Source of the DNA: an uncultured Clostridia bacterium
Lineage (GTDB): Bacteria > Bacillota > Clostridia > Christensenellales > UBA1242
Direction of reading: 5' to 3'
Assembly: GCA_944349925.1 (NCBI GenBank)
Contig: CALVNT010000018.1
Location: 1-39,199 of the forward strand
Length of the DNA stretch: 39,199 nucleotides
The first letter of the stretch is position 1; every line of letters begins with the position of its first letter. Position numbers and translations under genes: made by a program. This document shows positions 17,383 to 26,000 of this stretch, piece by piece. A model generated the notes under the pieces. It saw only the letters and a program-made list of their open reading frames with translations. It did no database searches and was not told the DNA's origin.

Positions 17383-19341
17383 TTATTTAATTTTACGATT
17401 TTTTTCAAGTTTTTTTCGTAATTTTTGAATTTGATCACGAAGTACAAGTGCTCTTTCAAAATCTAACGAATTTGATGCTATTTTCATCATCGCCGTCAAT
17501 TTTTCTATTTGCTCTGGCAAATTTTTTGTATCATTATCATCAACTTTTTTACTTATTTCAAGGGTGTTTGAAATTGGTTTTATAATTGTTTTTGGAGTTA
17601 TGTTGTGTTTCACATTATACTCTTCTTGCAACTTTCTTCGACTTTCTGTTATATCAATTGCCCTTTTCATTGAATCTGTAATATTATCAGCAAACATAAT
17701 AACCCTTCCATTTGCATTTCTTGCCGCTCTACCTATAGTTTGTATCAAAGCACCTTCGCTTCTTAAAAAGCCTTCTTTATCAGCATCTAAGATACAAACA
17801 AGCTCTACTTCAGGCATGTCTAGACCTTCTCTTAAAAGATTTATGCCCACAAGCACATCAAATTCTCCCGAACGAAGACCATTTACAATTTCAACCCTTT
17901 CCATGGTATCAATTTCAGAGTGCATATATTTAGTTTTAAAATCATGCTCTTGCAGATAAGTGGTCAAACTTTCAGCCATTTTTTTTGTTAAAGTAGTCAC
18001 AAGTACTCTAGCATTATGAGAAATTGTTTCTTTAATTTGCAACATAAGTTCTTCAATTTGGTTTTTTATAGGTTTAATTTCTATTTTTGGATCTAGTAAA
18101 CCTGTTGGTCTTATTACCTGTTCTACTATTTGATCTGCTTTGTCTAGCTCGTATTTTGCAGGCGTAGCAGAGACAAATAATGTTTGTCCTAGTTTTTGAC
18201 TAAATTCATCAAATGTCAAAGGTCTGTTGTCTTTAGCCGCTTCTAATCTAAAGCCGTATTCTACCAAAGATTGTTTTCTTGCTTTGTCCCCATTATACAT
18301 AGCTCTTATTTGAGGCAAAGTCATATGACTTTCGTCAATTATTGTCAAAAATCCTTTAGGGAAATAATCTATAAGAGTATAAGGAGGCTCCCCCGGCTTT
18401 CTTCCATCAAAATATCTGGAATAATTTTCAATGCCACTACAAAATCCAACTTCACGCATCATTTCTATGTCATAAGAAACTCTTTGACCAATTCGTTCTG
18501 CTTCCAAAGGTTTCCCTAATGCCTTAAAATCTTCAACGGCTTTTAATCTATCTTGCTCTATTTGATTTAAAGCTTGTTCCATTCTTGCCCGACCAACAGC
18601 ATAATGTGTTGCTGGATATATTGATACCAATTTAAGTTGGTTTATTAAATTGCCCGTAGTTGGATCAAAATCATAAATTTTTTCAATTTCATCACCAAAA
18701 AACAGCACTCTAATAGCCAAAGAAGATTGGTTAGATGGAAAAATATCTATCGTATCACCTTTAACTCTAAAAGTCGAGCGCTTAAAATCAATATCATTTC
18801 TCATATATTGAATGTCAATAAGTTTTGCAATAAGTTCATCTCTATCAAGAGTTTCACCTTCCCTTAATGTTATGTGTAAATTATAATATTCGTCGGGATT
18901 GCCAAGACCATATATGCATGAAACTGACGCAACAATTATCACATCATCTCTTTCTAAAATTGATGCAGTTGCACTTGAACGAAGTTTATCTATTTCTTCA
19001 TTTATCGCCATATCTTTCTCGATATAAGTATCGGTAGAAACAATATATGCTTCTGGCTGATAATAATCGTAATAAGATACAAAATATTCAACACGATTGT
19101 TTGGGAAAAATTCGCGAAATTCATTACAAAGTTGCGCTGCCAAAGTTTTATTGTGCGCAATAACAAGTGTTGGTTTTTTTAAATTAGCAATAATATTTGC
19201 CATTGTAAAAGTTTTTCCACTTCCCGTTACACCGAGAAGGATTTGATTTTTAAGCCCTTCTTTAAATCCTTCGGAAATTTTTTCTATAGCCTGAGGTTGA
19301 TCTCCCGCAGGCTGATAGTTTGAAACAAGTTTAAAATCCAT
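17383..19341 (-). CDS. uvrB: excinuclease ABC subunit B
   Basis: Helicase-like core of nucleotide excision repair: receives the lesion from UvrA and recruits UvrC. 652 residues. Walker A GVTGSGKT (37-44), the beta-hairpin that clamps damaged DNA around [10 protein letters not shown] (about 92-101), helicase motifs such as [10 protein letters not shown] and [22 protein letters not shown], and a C-terminal UVR motif (about 610-645) for UvrC contact. AAAGGAT precedes the ATG. It starts 10 bp after the small winged-helix/membrane gene and is probably co-transcribed with it; uvrA follows 124 bp later. I saw no clear SOS (LexA) operator in the flanks. Confidence 0.97.
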   Translation of the reverse strand: MDFKLVSNYQPAGDQPQAIEKISEGFKEGLKNQILLGVTGSGKTFTMANIIANLKKPTLVIAHNKTLAAQLCNEFREFFPNNRVEYFVSYYDYYQPEAYIVSTDTYIEKDMAINEEIDKLRSSATASILERDDVIIVASVSCIYGLGNPDEYYNLHITLREGETLDRDELIAKLIDIQYMRNDIDFKRSTFRVKGDTIDIFPSNQSSLAIRVLFFGDEIEKIYDFDPTTGNLINQLKLVSIYPATHYAVGRARMEQALNQIEQDRLKAVEDFKALGKPLEAERIGQRVSYDIEMMREVGFCSGIENYSRYFDGRKPGEPPYTLIDYFPKGFLTIIDESHMTLPQIRAMYNGDKARKQSLVEYGFRLEAAKDNRPLTFDEFSQKLGQTLFVSATPAKYELDKADQIVEQVIRPTGLLDPKIEIKPIKNQIEELMLQIKETISHNARVLVTTLTKKMAESLTTYLQEHDFKTKYMHSEIDTMERVEIVNGLRSGEFDVLVGINLLREGLDMPEVELVCILDADKEGFLRSEGALIQTIGRAARNANGRVIMFADNITDSMKRAIDITESRRKLQEEYNVKHNITPKTIIKPISNTLEISKKVDDNDTKNLPEQIEKLTAMMKIASNSLDFERALVLRDQIQKLRKKLEKNRKIK

Positions 19342-19351
19342 GCTTATCCTT

Positions 19352-19732
19352 TTAACTTTTGAAAATAGCTTTTAAAATAATTCCAAAAACAAAGCTGACT
19401 GTTGCCAAAAAAATACTTCTTAAAACCAAAAGCCACATTGCTTTTTTTTGTTTTTTTGCGTCGGCAAGAAAATTTCTTCCTTTTGTTTTTAACGTTATAC
19501 AATAATAATAGCCATTTTTACCTTCAGAAGCAACAAAATCTAGATAATTTTCGAGAGATAGCCTTGCCATAGCCTCATCTATCTCATTTACAGATAAAAC
19601 AAGTTTTGGGCTCAAAGCTTTTGCAATATCATAAGGAGAAACAAGATATGTCTTTTTACCCTGACAAATCTTACACAAATAATTTAAAATCAGTTTTTCT
19701 CTACGTTCTGGCATTTGATAAATTATTGCCAA
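19352..19732 (-). CDS. small probable winged-helix protein with C-terminal membrane segment
   Basis: 126 residues. The first ~85 look like a winged helix: helix [13 protein letters not shown], a second helix around [11 protein letters not shown], a third around [16 protein letters not shown], then a beta wing with [16 protein letters not shown] Lys-rich linker (DAKKQKK) leads into one membrane helix (about 100-122). It is a paralogue of the divergently transcribed gene at 19786-20184. It lies 10 bp ahead of uvrB in the same direction. The start is a TTG at 19732 with a weak GAAAGAT site; an ATG six codons later (19714) has no site but aligns best with the paralogue. DNA binding is inferred from predicted fold only. 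Confidence 0.65.
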   Translation of the reverse strand: MAIIYQMPERREKLILNYLCKICQGKKTYLVSPYDIAKALSPKLVLSVNEIDEAMARLSLENYLDFVASEGKNGYYYCITLKTKGRNFLADAKKQKKAMWLLVLRSIFLATVSFVFGIILKAIFKS

Positions 19733-19785
19733 AATCTTTCACATTTAACCTATTTATAAATTTAAATACATAAGAAATACAAAAT

Positions 19786-20184
19786 TTGAATAAAAAGTAC
19801 TATTTTTGCAATAAAAATAGTATGTTAGACACAAAATCAGGTTTAATTTTAAAAATTATTTTAAATGAGTGTAAAGATGGCGGATATAAATTGCTTGAAA
19901 AAAATGATTTGTTATCATGTTTGCCATCAAAATATAGAGTTGAGGAAGAAGAATTAGATAAAATTATTTATGGTTTTGAAAAAGATGAATTGATTTCAAT
20001 AAGGTATGACGATGAAAAAGTTTATTGCATTTGCACGTTGCCTAAAGCAACAAAAATTCTAGAAACTCAAAAAAACAATAATGTTGTTTATAAATTCAAT
20101 TTTTTCTTGTTTTTTGTCCTCACTTTTATCGCTTGTTTATGTTCTAGTTTTATATCTGGGATTATTTTAAATCTGATTTTTTAA
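19786..20184 (+). CDS. divergent paralogue: probable winged-helix protein with C-terminal membrane segment
   Basis: 132 residues from a TTG at 19786, or 120 from the ATG at 19822; neither has a good ribosome site, but the ATG matches the paralogue's N-terminus better. Same plan as the neighbour across the gap: LILKIILNECKDGG aligns with [31 protein letters not shown] with [17 protein letters not shown], and VYCICTLPKATKIL with [16 protein letters not shown]-terminal membrane helix (about 107-130) follows. The last 23 bp overlap the 3' end of radC on the other strand. The 53-bp gap between the paralogues must hold both promoters. Function unknown. Confidence 0.6.
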   Translation: MNKKYYFCNKNSMLDTKSGLILKIILNECKDGGYKLLEKNDLLSCLPSKYRVEEEELDKIIYGFEKDELISIRYDDEKVYCICTLPKATKILETQKNNNVVYKFNFFLFFVLTFIACLCSSFISGIILNLIF

Positions 20185-20971
20185 AATTTTCTTCATTTAG
20201 CTGTGCTTTCCATTCCATTTCGTCTAATAAATTAAATTTATCATTTTCATCATTTAAATAAACTCTCGCTATAGATTTGTTTTCTAAACTATAAAGACCA
20301 TCAGTGCCTACTATAAGACAATCTAAAAGTTGACAATTGGCCATTTCGGTCATAGACTTCAGTCTTTCATAAGCAGTTTGGTCTTGCAATGATGGTTTGC
20401 AATTACCATTAGGATGATTGTGAACAATAATTAAAGCATGTGCTTTTGTAGAAGCAAGATAAAGCATTAGGTCATTTATTGAAATGCCGACCATATTTAT
20501 TGTTCCTCTAGCAAATAATTTAGTGTTTATGCAAGCCTTATTTGCACCTACAGCTATAAAATATAATTCTTCAACATTTTTAAATCTCAACAAATTTTCA
20601 ACATAATCATACACATCGGCAAAACTTTCAAATTTAGGATTAACTTTCATTTTGTCTAAAGCATAAACTAAATTTATATCAGAAAGCAAATGAAGTTTTT
20701 TGGCAGAAGTTATACCCATTCCTTTTACTCTAGCAATATCATTAACATCAGCTTCAAGCACTGCAGACAGACTACCAAAATGGTCCAATAATCTATGGGC
20801 CAAAGGATTGACATCACCTCTAGGAAAAATGTAACAAAGAATAGTTTCAAGTGTTTGAATTTTACTAAGCTTATCCAGCCCAACTTCAAAAGCAAGATTA
20901 AAAAGTCTTTCTCTATGTCCAGCATGAATACAATCAGTATTTTTTGTTTTAACCTTAATATCTTTCGCCAT
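20162..20971 (-). CDS. radC: RadC/JAB-domain protein
   Basis: 269 residues in the RadC family, once linked to DNA repair but of uncertain role. The N-terminal half holds helix-hairpin-helix elements (ARVKGMGITSAKKLH, about 95-109). The C-terminal MPN/JAB domain keeps the full metalloprotease-type JAMM signature HNHPNGNCKPSLQD, with two His, Ser and Asp ligands. The frame is open 15 codons further, but the ATG at 20971 has AAAGG about 7 nt upstream and begins MAKDIKVK; it is preferred. Its 3' end overlaps that of the convergent small gene by 23 bp. Separate from uvrBA but part of a local repair gene neighbourhood. Confidence 0.9.
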   Translation of the reverse strand: MAKDIKVKTKNTDCIHAGHRERLFNLAFEVGLDKLSKIQTLETILCYIFPRGDVNPLAHRLLDHFGSLSAVLEADVNDIARVKGMGITSAKKLHLLSDINLVYALDKMKVNPKFESFADVYDYVENLLRFKNVEELYFIAVGANKACINTKLFARGTINMVGISINDLMLYLASTKAHALIIVHNHPNGNCKPSLQDQTAYERLKSMTEMANCQLLDCLIVGTDGLYSLENKSIARVYLNDENDKFNLLDEMEWKAQLNEENFKKSDLK

Positions 20972-21073
20972 AATTATACCTTTACAAGATTTTAACACAA
21001 AACACAAAATAATCAAAATAAATTATCTTATATCATTTAGATTAAGATTTAATACAAATACATAGAAACAAAT

Positions 21074-21095
21074 ATTATAAAAATTTTTTTATAAT
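21074..21095 (-). terminator. possible weak terminator after tRNA-Leu
   Basis: An all-AT 10-bp inverted repeat ATTATAAAAA / TTTTTATAAT with a 2-nt loop, just 3' of the tRNA-Leu CCA on the minus strand. There is only a loose T-rich tail, so it may be chance in AT-rich DNA. Confidence 0.3.
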
Positions 21096-21097
21096 TT

Positions 21098-21179
21098 TGG
21101 TGCGGATAACAGGAGTTGAACCTGCACCCTTTCGGACTGGAACCTAAATCCAGCGCGTCTGCCATTCCGCCATATCCGC
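21098..21179 (-). tRNA. tRNA-Leu(UAG)
   Basis: The acceptor stem GCGGATA (21179-21173) pairs with TATCCGC (21108-21102). The anticodon stem CTGGA/TCCAG encloses the loop TTTAGGT, giving anticodon TAG. A short variable arm (TCCGAAAGGGT) and a T arm with TTCAACT follow. Discriminator A at 21101 and CCA encoded at 21100-21098. D-arm GCGGAATGGCAGAC is typical of tRNA-Leu. It decodes CUN codons. Confidence 0.95.
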
Positions 21180-21229
21180 ACATAAATAATTTTAATTTTT
21201 TCGACGGAATGTCAGACTAAAAATTCTTT

Positions 21230-21316
21230 TTGCTGGATTTTCTAAACCCAGCGCGTCTGCCACTAGCACCCCTAAAAGTTTCTCTTTTTGGGAACCCCGC
21301 TTCCGCCATATCCGCA
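21230..21316 (-). pseudogene. broken tRNA-Leu(UAG) copy with a 38-nt insertion in the D arm
   Basis: This is a decayed duplicate of the neighbouring tRNA-Leu. Its 5' end and upstream flank (21301-21328) match 21165-21192 over 28 bp, and 21248-21262 matches 21150-21164 over 15 bp. Between the two blocks sit 38 extra nt (21263-21300), exactly inside the D arm. After the TTTAG of the anticodon loop the sequence diverges, and no T arm, 3' acceptor strand or CCA follows. It cannot fold as a tRNA. A frame that crosses this locus on the minus strand is an artefact. Confidence 0.75.
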
Positions 21317-21328
21317 CATAAATAATTT

Positions 21329-21480
21329 CTAGCTTTCTTAACATCACTAAAAACTATGATTAAGAAGTATAACAAAAAATAAAAAAAAAGTAAAGTTTTT
21401 ATAAAAAAATTATAAATAATGTTTAAATGAAAATTTTTGTGATAAAACTTAAACAAAAATAAAATTTTATTATAAAAAAC
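21329..21480. other. AT-rich spacer between tRNA blocks
   Basis: About 150 bp of almost pure A/T between the broken tRNA-Leu and the terminator of the tRNA operon. It must hold the promoter for the tRNA-Leu unit if that is transcribed separately, but no convincing -35/-10 pair stands out. No gene seen. Confidence 0.5.
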
Positions 21481-21506
21481 AAAAAAGCACCAAATTTGGT
21501 GCTTTT
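21481..21506 (-). terminator. terminator of the six-gene tRNA operon
   Basis: A perfect 12-bp palindrome AAAAGCACCAAA / TTTGGTGCTTTT (21483-21494 / 21495-21506). On the minus strand the stem is followed by a T run. It begins at the last base of the tRNA-Lys CCA, so the tRNA 3' end and the terminator stem touch. Confidence 0.88.
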
Positions 21507-21581
21507 GGTGGCCTACCCGGGGCTCGAACCCGGGACCCCTTGATTAAAAGTCAAGTGCTCTACCGACTGAGCTAGTAGACC
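21506..21581 (-). tRNA. tRNA-Lys(UUU)
   Basis: Acceptor GGTCTAC (21581-21575) with GTAGGCC (21516-21510, one G-U pair). The anticodon stem CTTGA/TCAAG encloses CTTTTAA, anticodon TTT. T loop TTCGAGC. Discriminator A (21509) and encoded CCA (21508-21506). Last gene of the operon. Confidence 0.96.
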
Positions 21582-21599
21582 ATGTCGGATTTTATTTTA

Positions 21600-21674
21600 T
21601 GGCAGGGGTGGCAGGATTTGAACCTACGAATGCAAGAATCAAAATCTTGTGCCTTACCACTTGGCGACACCCCT
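21600..21674 (-). tRNA. tRNA-Gln(UUG)
   Basis: Acceptor AGGGGTG/CACCCCT, anticodon stem CAAGA/TCTTG around TTTTGAT, anticodon TTG. Discriminator G (21603), CCA encoded at 21602-21600. Its 5' half (acceptor after base 1, and D arm) is identical to that of the next tRNA-Gln. Confidence 0.95.
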
Positions 21675-21699
21675 ATAACAAAGACATTTTCGCCAAAAT

Positions 21700-21775
21700 T
21701 GGCTGGGGTGGTAGGATTCGAACCTACGCAATGTTGGAATCAGAATCCAATGCCTTACCACTTGGCGACACCCCA
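21700..21775 (-). tRNA. tRNA-Gln(CUG)
   Basis: Acceptor TGGGGTG/CACCCCA, anticodon stem TTGGA/TCCAA around TTCTGAT, anticodon CTG. Discriminator G (21703), CCA encoded at 21702-21700. The D arm and T arm resemble tRNA-Gln(UUG) 29 bp away, so the two arose by tandem duplication followed by an anticodon change. Confidence 0.94.
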
Positions 21776-21802
21776 TTATCTTTTTAAACCAAAAGTTTAA
21801 TC

Positions 21803-21879
21803 TGGGGTGATCGAAGGGGCTTGAACCCTTGACCTCCAGAGCCACAATCTGGCGTTCTGCCAACTGAACTACGACCACC
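21803..21879 (-). tRNA. tRNA-His(GUG)
   Basis: The extra 5' G (G-1, at 21879) typical of tRNA-His pairs with C73 (21806). Acceptor GTGGTCG/CGATCAC, anticodon stem CCAGA/TCTGG around TTGTGGC, anticodon GTG. CCA encoded at 21805-21803. Confidence 0.95.
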
Positions 21880-21888
21880 ATAAACTTG

Positions 21889-21965
<77 letters not shown>

Positions 21966-21969
21966 ACAG

Positions 21970-22043
21970 TGGAGCAGGTGAAGGGAATCGGACCCTCGCG
22001 ACCAGCTTGGAAGGCTGGAGTTCTACCACTGAACTACACCTGC
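21970..22043 (-). tRNA. tRNA-Gly(UCC)
   Basis: Acceptor GCAGGTG/CACCTGC, anticodon stem CCAGC/GCTGG around CTTCCAA, anticodon TCC. Discriminator T (21973) and encoded CCA (21972-21970), so the 3' end is UCCA. This end complements the TGGA bulge of the glyQS T-box at 1543-1546. First gene of the tRNA operon, directly behind the promoter at 22061-22089. Confidence 0.96.
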
Positions 22044-22060
22044 GTATTGTTGACTTGAAA

Positions 22061-22089
22061 AGTTTAACACATAACAGGCGTTTTGTCAA
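22061..22089 (-). promoter_or_regulatory. promoter of the tRNA operon, -35 inside an inverted repeat
   Basis: Minus strand TTGACA (22089-22084), a 17-bp spacer and TAAACT (22066-22061); start near 22054, about 10 nt before tRNA-Gly. The -35 is one arm of a perfect 9-bp inverted repeat TTTTGTCAA / TTGACAAAA (22081-22089 and 22095-22103, 5-nt loop). Confidence 0.85.
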
Positions 22090-22103
22090 GGAATTTGACA
22101 AAA

Positions 22104-22137
22104 AATAAAGAAAAATCTTCTTATTTTTTTTCAAACT
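22104..22137 (-). terminator. possible terminator after the phosphofructokinase homologue
   Basis: An imperfect AT-rich hairpin (AAAAAATAA-GAA against TTCTTTATTTTTT, read on the minus strand, one bulge) ending in a T run. It lies between the kinase stop and the tRNA promoter. Confidence 0.45.
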
Positions 22138-22154
22138 TTTTTCATCATATGCTC

Positions 22155-23018
22155 TCAAAACTTCCATTTATCTTTTTGGAAATAAATATAATGAGAATTT
22201 TGACTTTTTATTGATTTGAAAATTTTTTCAGAAATTTTGTTAGCTTGTAAAATTTCAAATTTTGTAGGCTTAGAACCTCTTTGCAAATAACCTATTTCGA
22301 AATATTGCAGGAAAACATTTTTAACCTTTGCCTGAAGTTTTTGCACAAAATCTTCACTCTTTAATAATTTTTCTTTCAAAATTATTACAGTATTTTTTTG
22401 TTTTGATATGTTTTTCTCTATTGTATTAACTATTTTTTTATAATCAATATCGTCTTCACTTTTTATTAAATAATCTGCATTAACTTTATCACTAACATTT
22501 TCAGCAATTTTTGAGCAGCTATTGCCCATAATCACAAAAACACAGACTCGATTTTTAAAAGAATTAACGCTTGGCATAATATTATTTATGCTATAGCAAC
22601 AAGCATTTACTGCTGAATCAAAACCTAAACTATACTGGCTATTATCAATATCATTGTCAATTGTGGCAGGGACAAAAACAACTTTAATACCATTTTTTTC
22701 TAGTTCTTTAGCCCCTTTTTTAGAGCCATTGCCACCTAATATCACAATATAATCATAATTTTTAGCATTTTTTAAAGCCTTTGCAAATCCTGCCTCGGTG
22801 TTAAACTCTGGACACCTTGATGACTTTATGCAAACTCCAGAATTATTTTTATGCTTTGCGGGTTTAAAATGTTTGAGAGGTAAAATATTTCCTTCTATCA
22901 AACCCGCAAACCCGCATTCACAGCCGTAAACTTTTGTTTTGTAGTGTTTGTACAAATTATAAATTACACGATTCATTCCTTGCGAATCCCCGCCACTTGC
23001 CAAAATCAGAATTTTCAT
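22155..23018 (-). CDS. divergent 6-phosphofructokinase homologue
   Basis: 287 residues against about 320 for bacterial PfkA. The fold is recognisable: GGDSQGMN (9-16, normally GGDAPGMN), SSRCPEF, PATIDND (catalytic Asp kept) and LQRG (normally IQRGG, sugar-phosphate Arg kept). Two conserved positions differ: GGDGS is GGNGS, losing the Asp equivalent to E. coli D103 (Mg/ATP), and MGR is MGN, losing the Arg equivalent to R162 (fructose-6-phosphate). The C-terminus is short. It sits directly after dnaE (6 bp), where clostridia carry pfkA, so it is an orthologue by position that has drifted, or a non-glycolytic paralogue. Whether it phosphorylates fructose-6-phosphate is doubtful. Confidence 0.75.
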   Translation of the reverse strand: MKILILASGGDSQGMNRVIYNLYKHYKTKVYGCECGFAGLIEGNILPLKHFKPAKHKNNSGVCIKSSRCPEFNTEAGFAKALKNAKNYDYIVILGGNGSKKGAKELEKNGIKVVFVPATIDNDIDNSQYSLGFDSAVNACCYSINNIMPSVNSFKNRVCVFVIMGNSCSKIAENVSDKVNADYLIKSEDDIDYKKIVNTIEKNISKQKNTVIILKEKLLKSEDFVQKLQAKVKNVFLQYFEIGYLQRGSKPTKFEILQANKISEKIFKSIKSQNSHYIYFQKDKWKF

Positions 23019-23024
23019 AAAACC

Positions 23025-26000
23025 TCACTTAACAACAACGTTATTTTCGCCTAAAAGACCAATAAGTTCATTGATTAAATAATTGTTTAAATCAACCTTA
23101 GAGCTGAAAGAAAAAGCAGATGATGATGATGTACACTTTATGATAACTTGACTATCCCCAGGATAAGATGAAATTGTAGATTTCACTTTATTATATATAT
23201 CAATATCTTTTGTATCAAATCTTAAATATATTTTTTTATCCGAAGAAAATTGTTCTTCAATTTTTTGCCAAGGAGTAATACCTTCAACCAAAATTACCGG
23301 ATTGCTTCCTGCCCTTATTGACACTTTGCCACGAATAGTAATCATATTATCTTCTAACAAATAATCTTTATATTTATTGAAAAACTTTGGAAAAACTATC
23401 GCTTCAAAAGTACCATATATGTCTTCTATTTTTAAAAAGCACATATTTCCACTTTTGGTTAATTTTTTGCTTATTTCTGTGATTTGACCACCACAAGTCA
23501 CTCCTTCTCCATCTTTGACTCTTTCTTCAGAATCAACTGAAATAGACTCTGCATCTGAATAATCTTCTTGAGAAAAATCTTCATTTGCCATATTTTCTTC
23601 CTCGCCAAGGTCGTCAAACATGTCCGAAGTAAATGTGAAAGAATCATACTTATCAGCATAATCATCAAGTGGGTGACCCGAAAGATAAATACCTGCATAG
23701 TTTTTTTCATTTTTTAATAATGTTTCTTTGTTATATTCTTTTATATTTGGATATTCAACGCTATTAACCGCTGCACTCTCTTGCTCAAATGTATCAAAAA
23801 TAGAAAATTGCCCTGTTGCTTTTTTCTTTTTATCAGCATTAGTTCTTTCCATAATCAACGGATAAACGTCCATAAGTTGCGATCTATATTTGCCAAAACT
23901 TGAAAATGCTCCGCTAAGTATTAAAGCTTCTATTGTTCTTTTGTTTATACCAGATTCTGCGTTTAAACATCTTGAAATAAAGTCCTCAAAACTTTTAAAG
24001 TCTCCGTTTTTATTTCTTTCTTGGATAATATAATCTGTTACACTTACTCCCACATTTTTTAAAGCGCCTAAACCAAAACGAATATTCCCATTTTCCGTTT
24101 TGAAGAATGTGACCGATTTGTTGATATCAGGAGGCAAAATTTCAAAGCCTTCTTTACGGGCATAGTTAGTAAACTTCTTTATAAGATCAGCATTTGATAT
24201 ACGATTGTTTAAAACCGCCGTCAAAAATTCAACTTCGTAATAAGTTTTTAAATATGCAGTTTGATATGCAACATACGCATAAGCTGCAGCATGTGATTTA
24301 TTGAATGCATAGCCTGCAAATTTTGCCATTTGGTCAAAAATTTTTATTGATGTTTCTTTTTCATGACCTAAAGCCAAGGCTCCTGGAAACGGAGGTTTTT
24401 CGCCCGTTGGATCAACGTAACCATTTAAAAACTTCTCTTTTTCAAGTTGAATTTTATCAACCTGTTTCTTCCCCATAATTCTTCGCACATTGTCTGCACC
24501 GCCTAGACTATAGCCAGCCATAACTTGAAAAATCTTCATAACTTGCTCTTGATAAACGATACAACCATAAGTGGTTTTTAAAATAGGTTCAAGACATGGA
24601 TCATCATATTCAATTTGCTCTGGATTTCTTTTCCCTTTTATAAATTTAGGAATAAAATCCATTGGTCCAGGACGATATAGAGAAATACCGGCTATAACAT
24701 CTTCCAAACTTGTTGGTCTTAAATCTTTCATAAATTTTTTCATTCCAGAGCCATCAAGTTGGAAAACAGAATCTGTGTTTCCTGAGCCAATAAGTTCAAA
24801 AACTTTTGGATCATCATATTGCATTTTTGTAAAGTCGATGTCAACACCATGATTTTCTTTTATATATTTTAAAGCTTTATGAATATCAGTAAGTGTTCGA
24901 AGCCCTAAAAAGTCCATTTTTAACAAACCAAGATGCTCAAGTTCTAGCATATCAAATTGAGTGATAACATCATTGCCACTTTTTGCCATTGGCACATGAT
25001 TAAAAACAGGATCTGGCGCGATCAAAACTCCAGCCGCGTGCATAGAAATATTTCTTGGCACACCTTCAAGTTTGACAGCCATATCAACGATTTTTTTAAT
25101 CATTTCATCTTCATCATACATTTTTCTTAAATCGGGAATAATGTATTGTTTGTCATCTTCTTTTCCGGTTAAACCGAAATAATATTTAAGAACAGGAGGT
25201 TTTTTTACAGGTTTAAAAGGGATTTCTTTTGTAATTTTATCAGTCTCGGAAAGAGGATATCTCAAAACTCGCGCAACATCTTTAATGGCATTTTTTGCCT
25301 GCATATTTCCATAAGTAGCAATGTTAGATACATGATCAAACCCATAACGACGCTTCGCATATTCAATAACTTCGCCTCTCCTATCCATACAAAAATCGAC
25401 GTCAAAGTCTGGCATGGATACACGCTCTGGATTGATAAATCTATCAAAGAAAAGTTCATATCTCATAGGGTCAACTTGAGTTATCCCACTACAGTAAGCT
25501 ACAAGCGATCCTGCCCCCGATCCTCTGCCGGGTCCCACAGGAATATCATTTTGACGCGCAAAATTTATATAATCCCAAACAATTAAAAAGTATTCAACGA
25601 ATCCCAACTTTTCTATTGTGTTTAACTCCATGTTAAGTCTGTCCGTTAGCTCAGGAGTTATAGTTTTATAATTTCTCTTTAGTCCTTCTTCAGATAAGCG
25701 CCTCAAAAACTGAGAAGGGGTCTCACCTGTGTCAGGTTTGTAACTTGGAATAAAGTTTTCTGAAGCGCCTAAAGTATCTTCATCTGGTATTGATGATACG
25801 CCTTTTTCTTTCAGCTCTCTTAAAGATTTTGTCCTTATAGTAACATTACATTTTTCTGCAATTTCTAAAGTCCTGTCGAGTGCTTCTTGATATCCCGGCA
25901 AAGCTTCTTCCATCTCTTCGTATGTTTTAAGATAAAATTCATCTGTAGAAAATTTCATTCTATCAGGATCATCAATGGTCTTTCCCATTTGAACACACAT

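Noticed and set aside
17259..17459. 67-residue extension of UvrA
   Set aside because: AT-rich low-complexity translation, overlaps the end of uvrB, and the family begins at [10 protein letters not shown].
19733..19785. SOS (LexA/DinR) operator upstream of the uvrB transcript
   Set aside because: No CGAACnnnnGTTCG-like palindrome found here or before uvrA.
21217..21456. 79-codon frame across the broken tRNA-Leu
   Set aside because: It translates tRNA remnants and AT-rich spacer.
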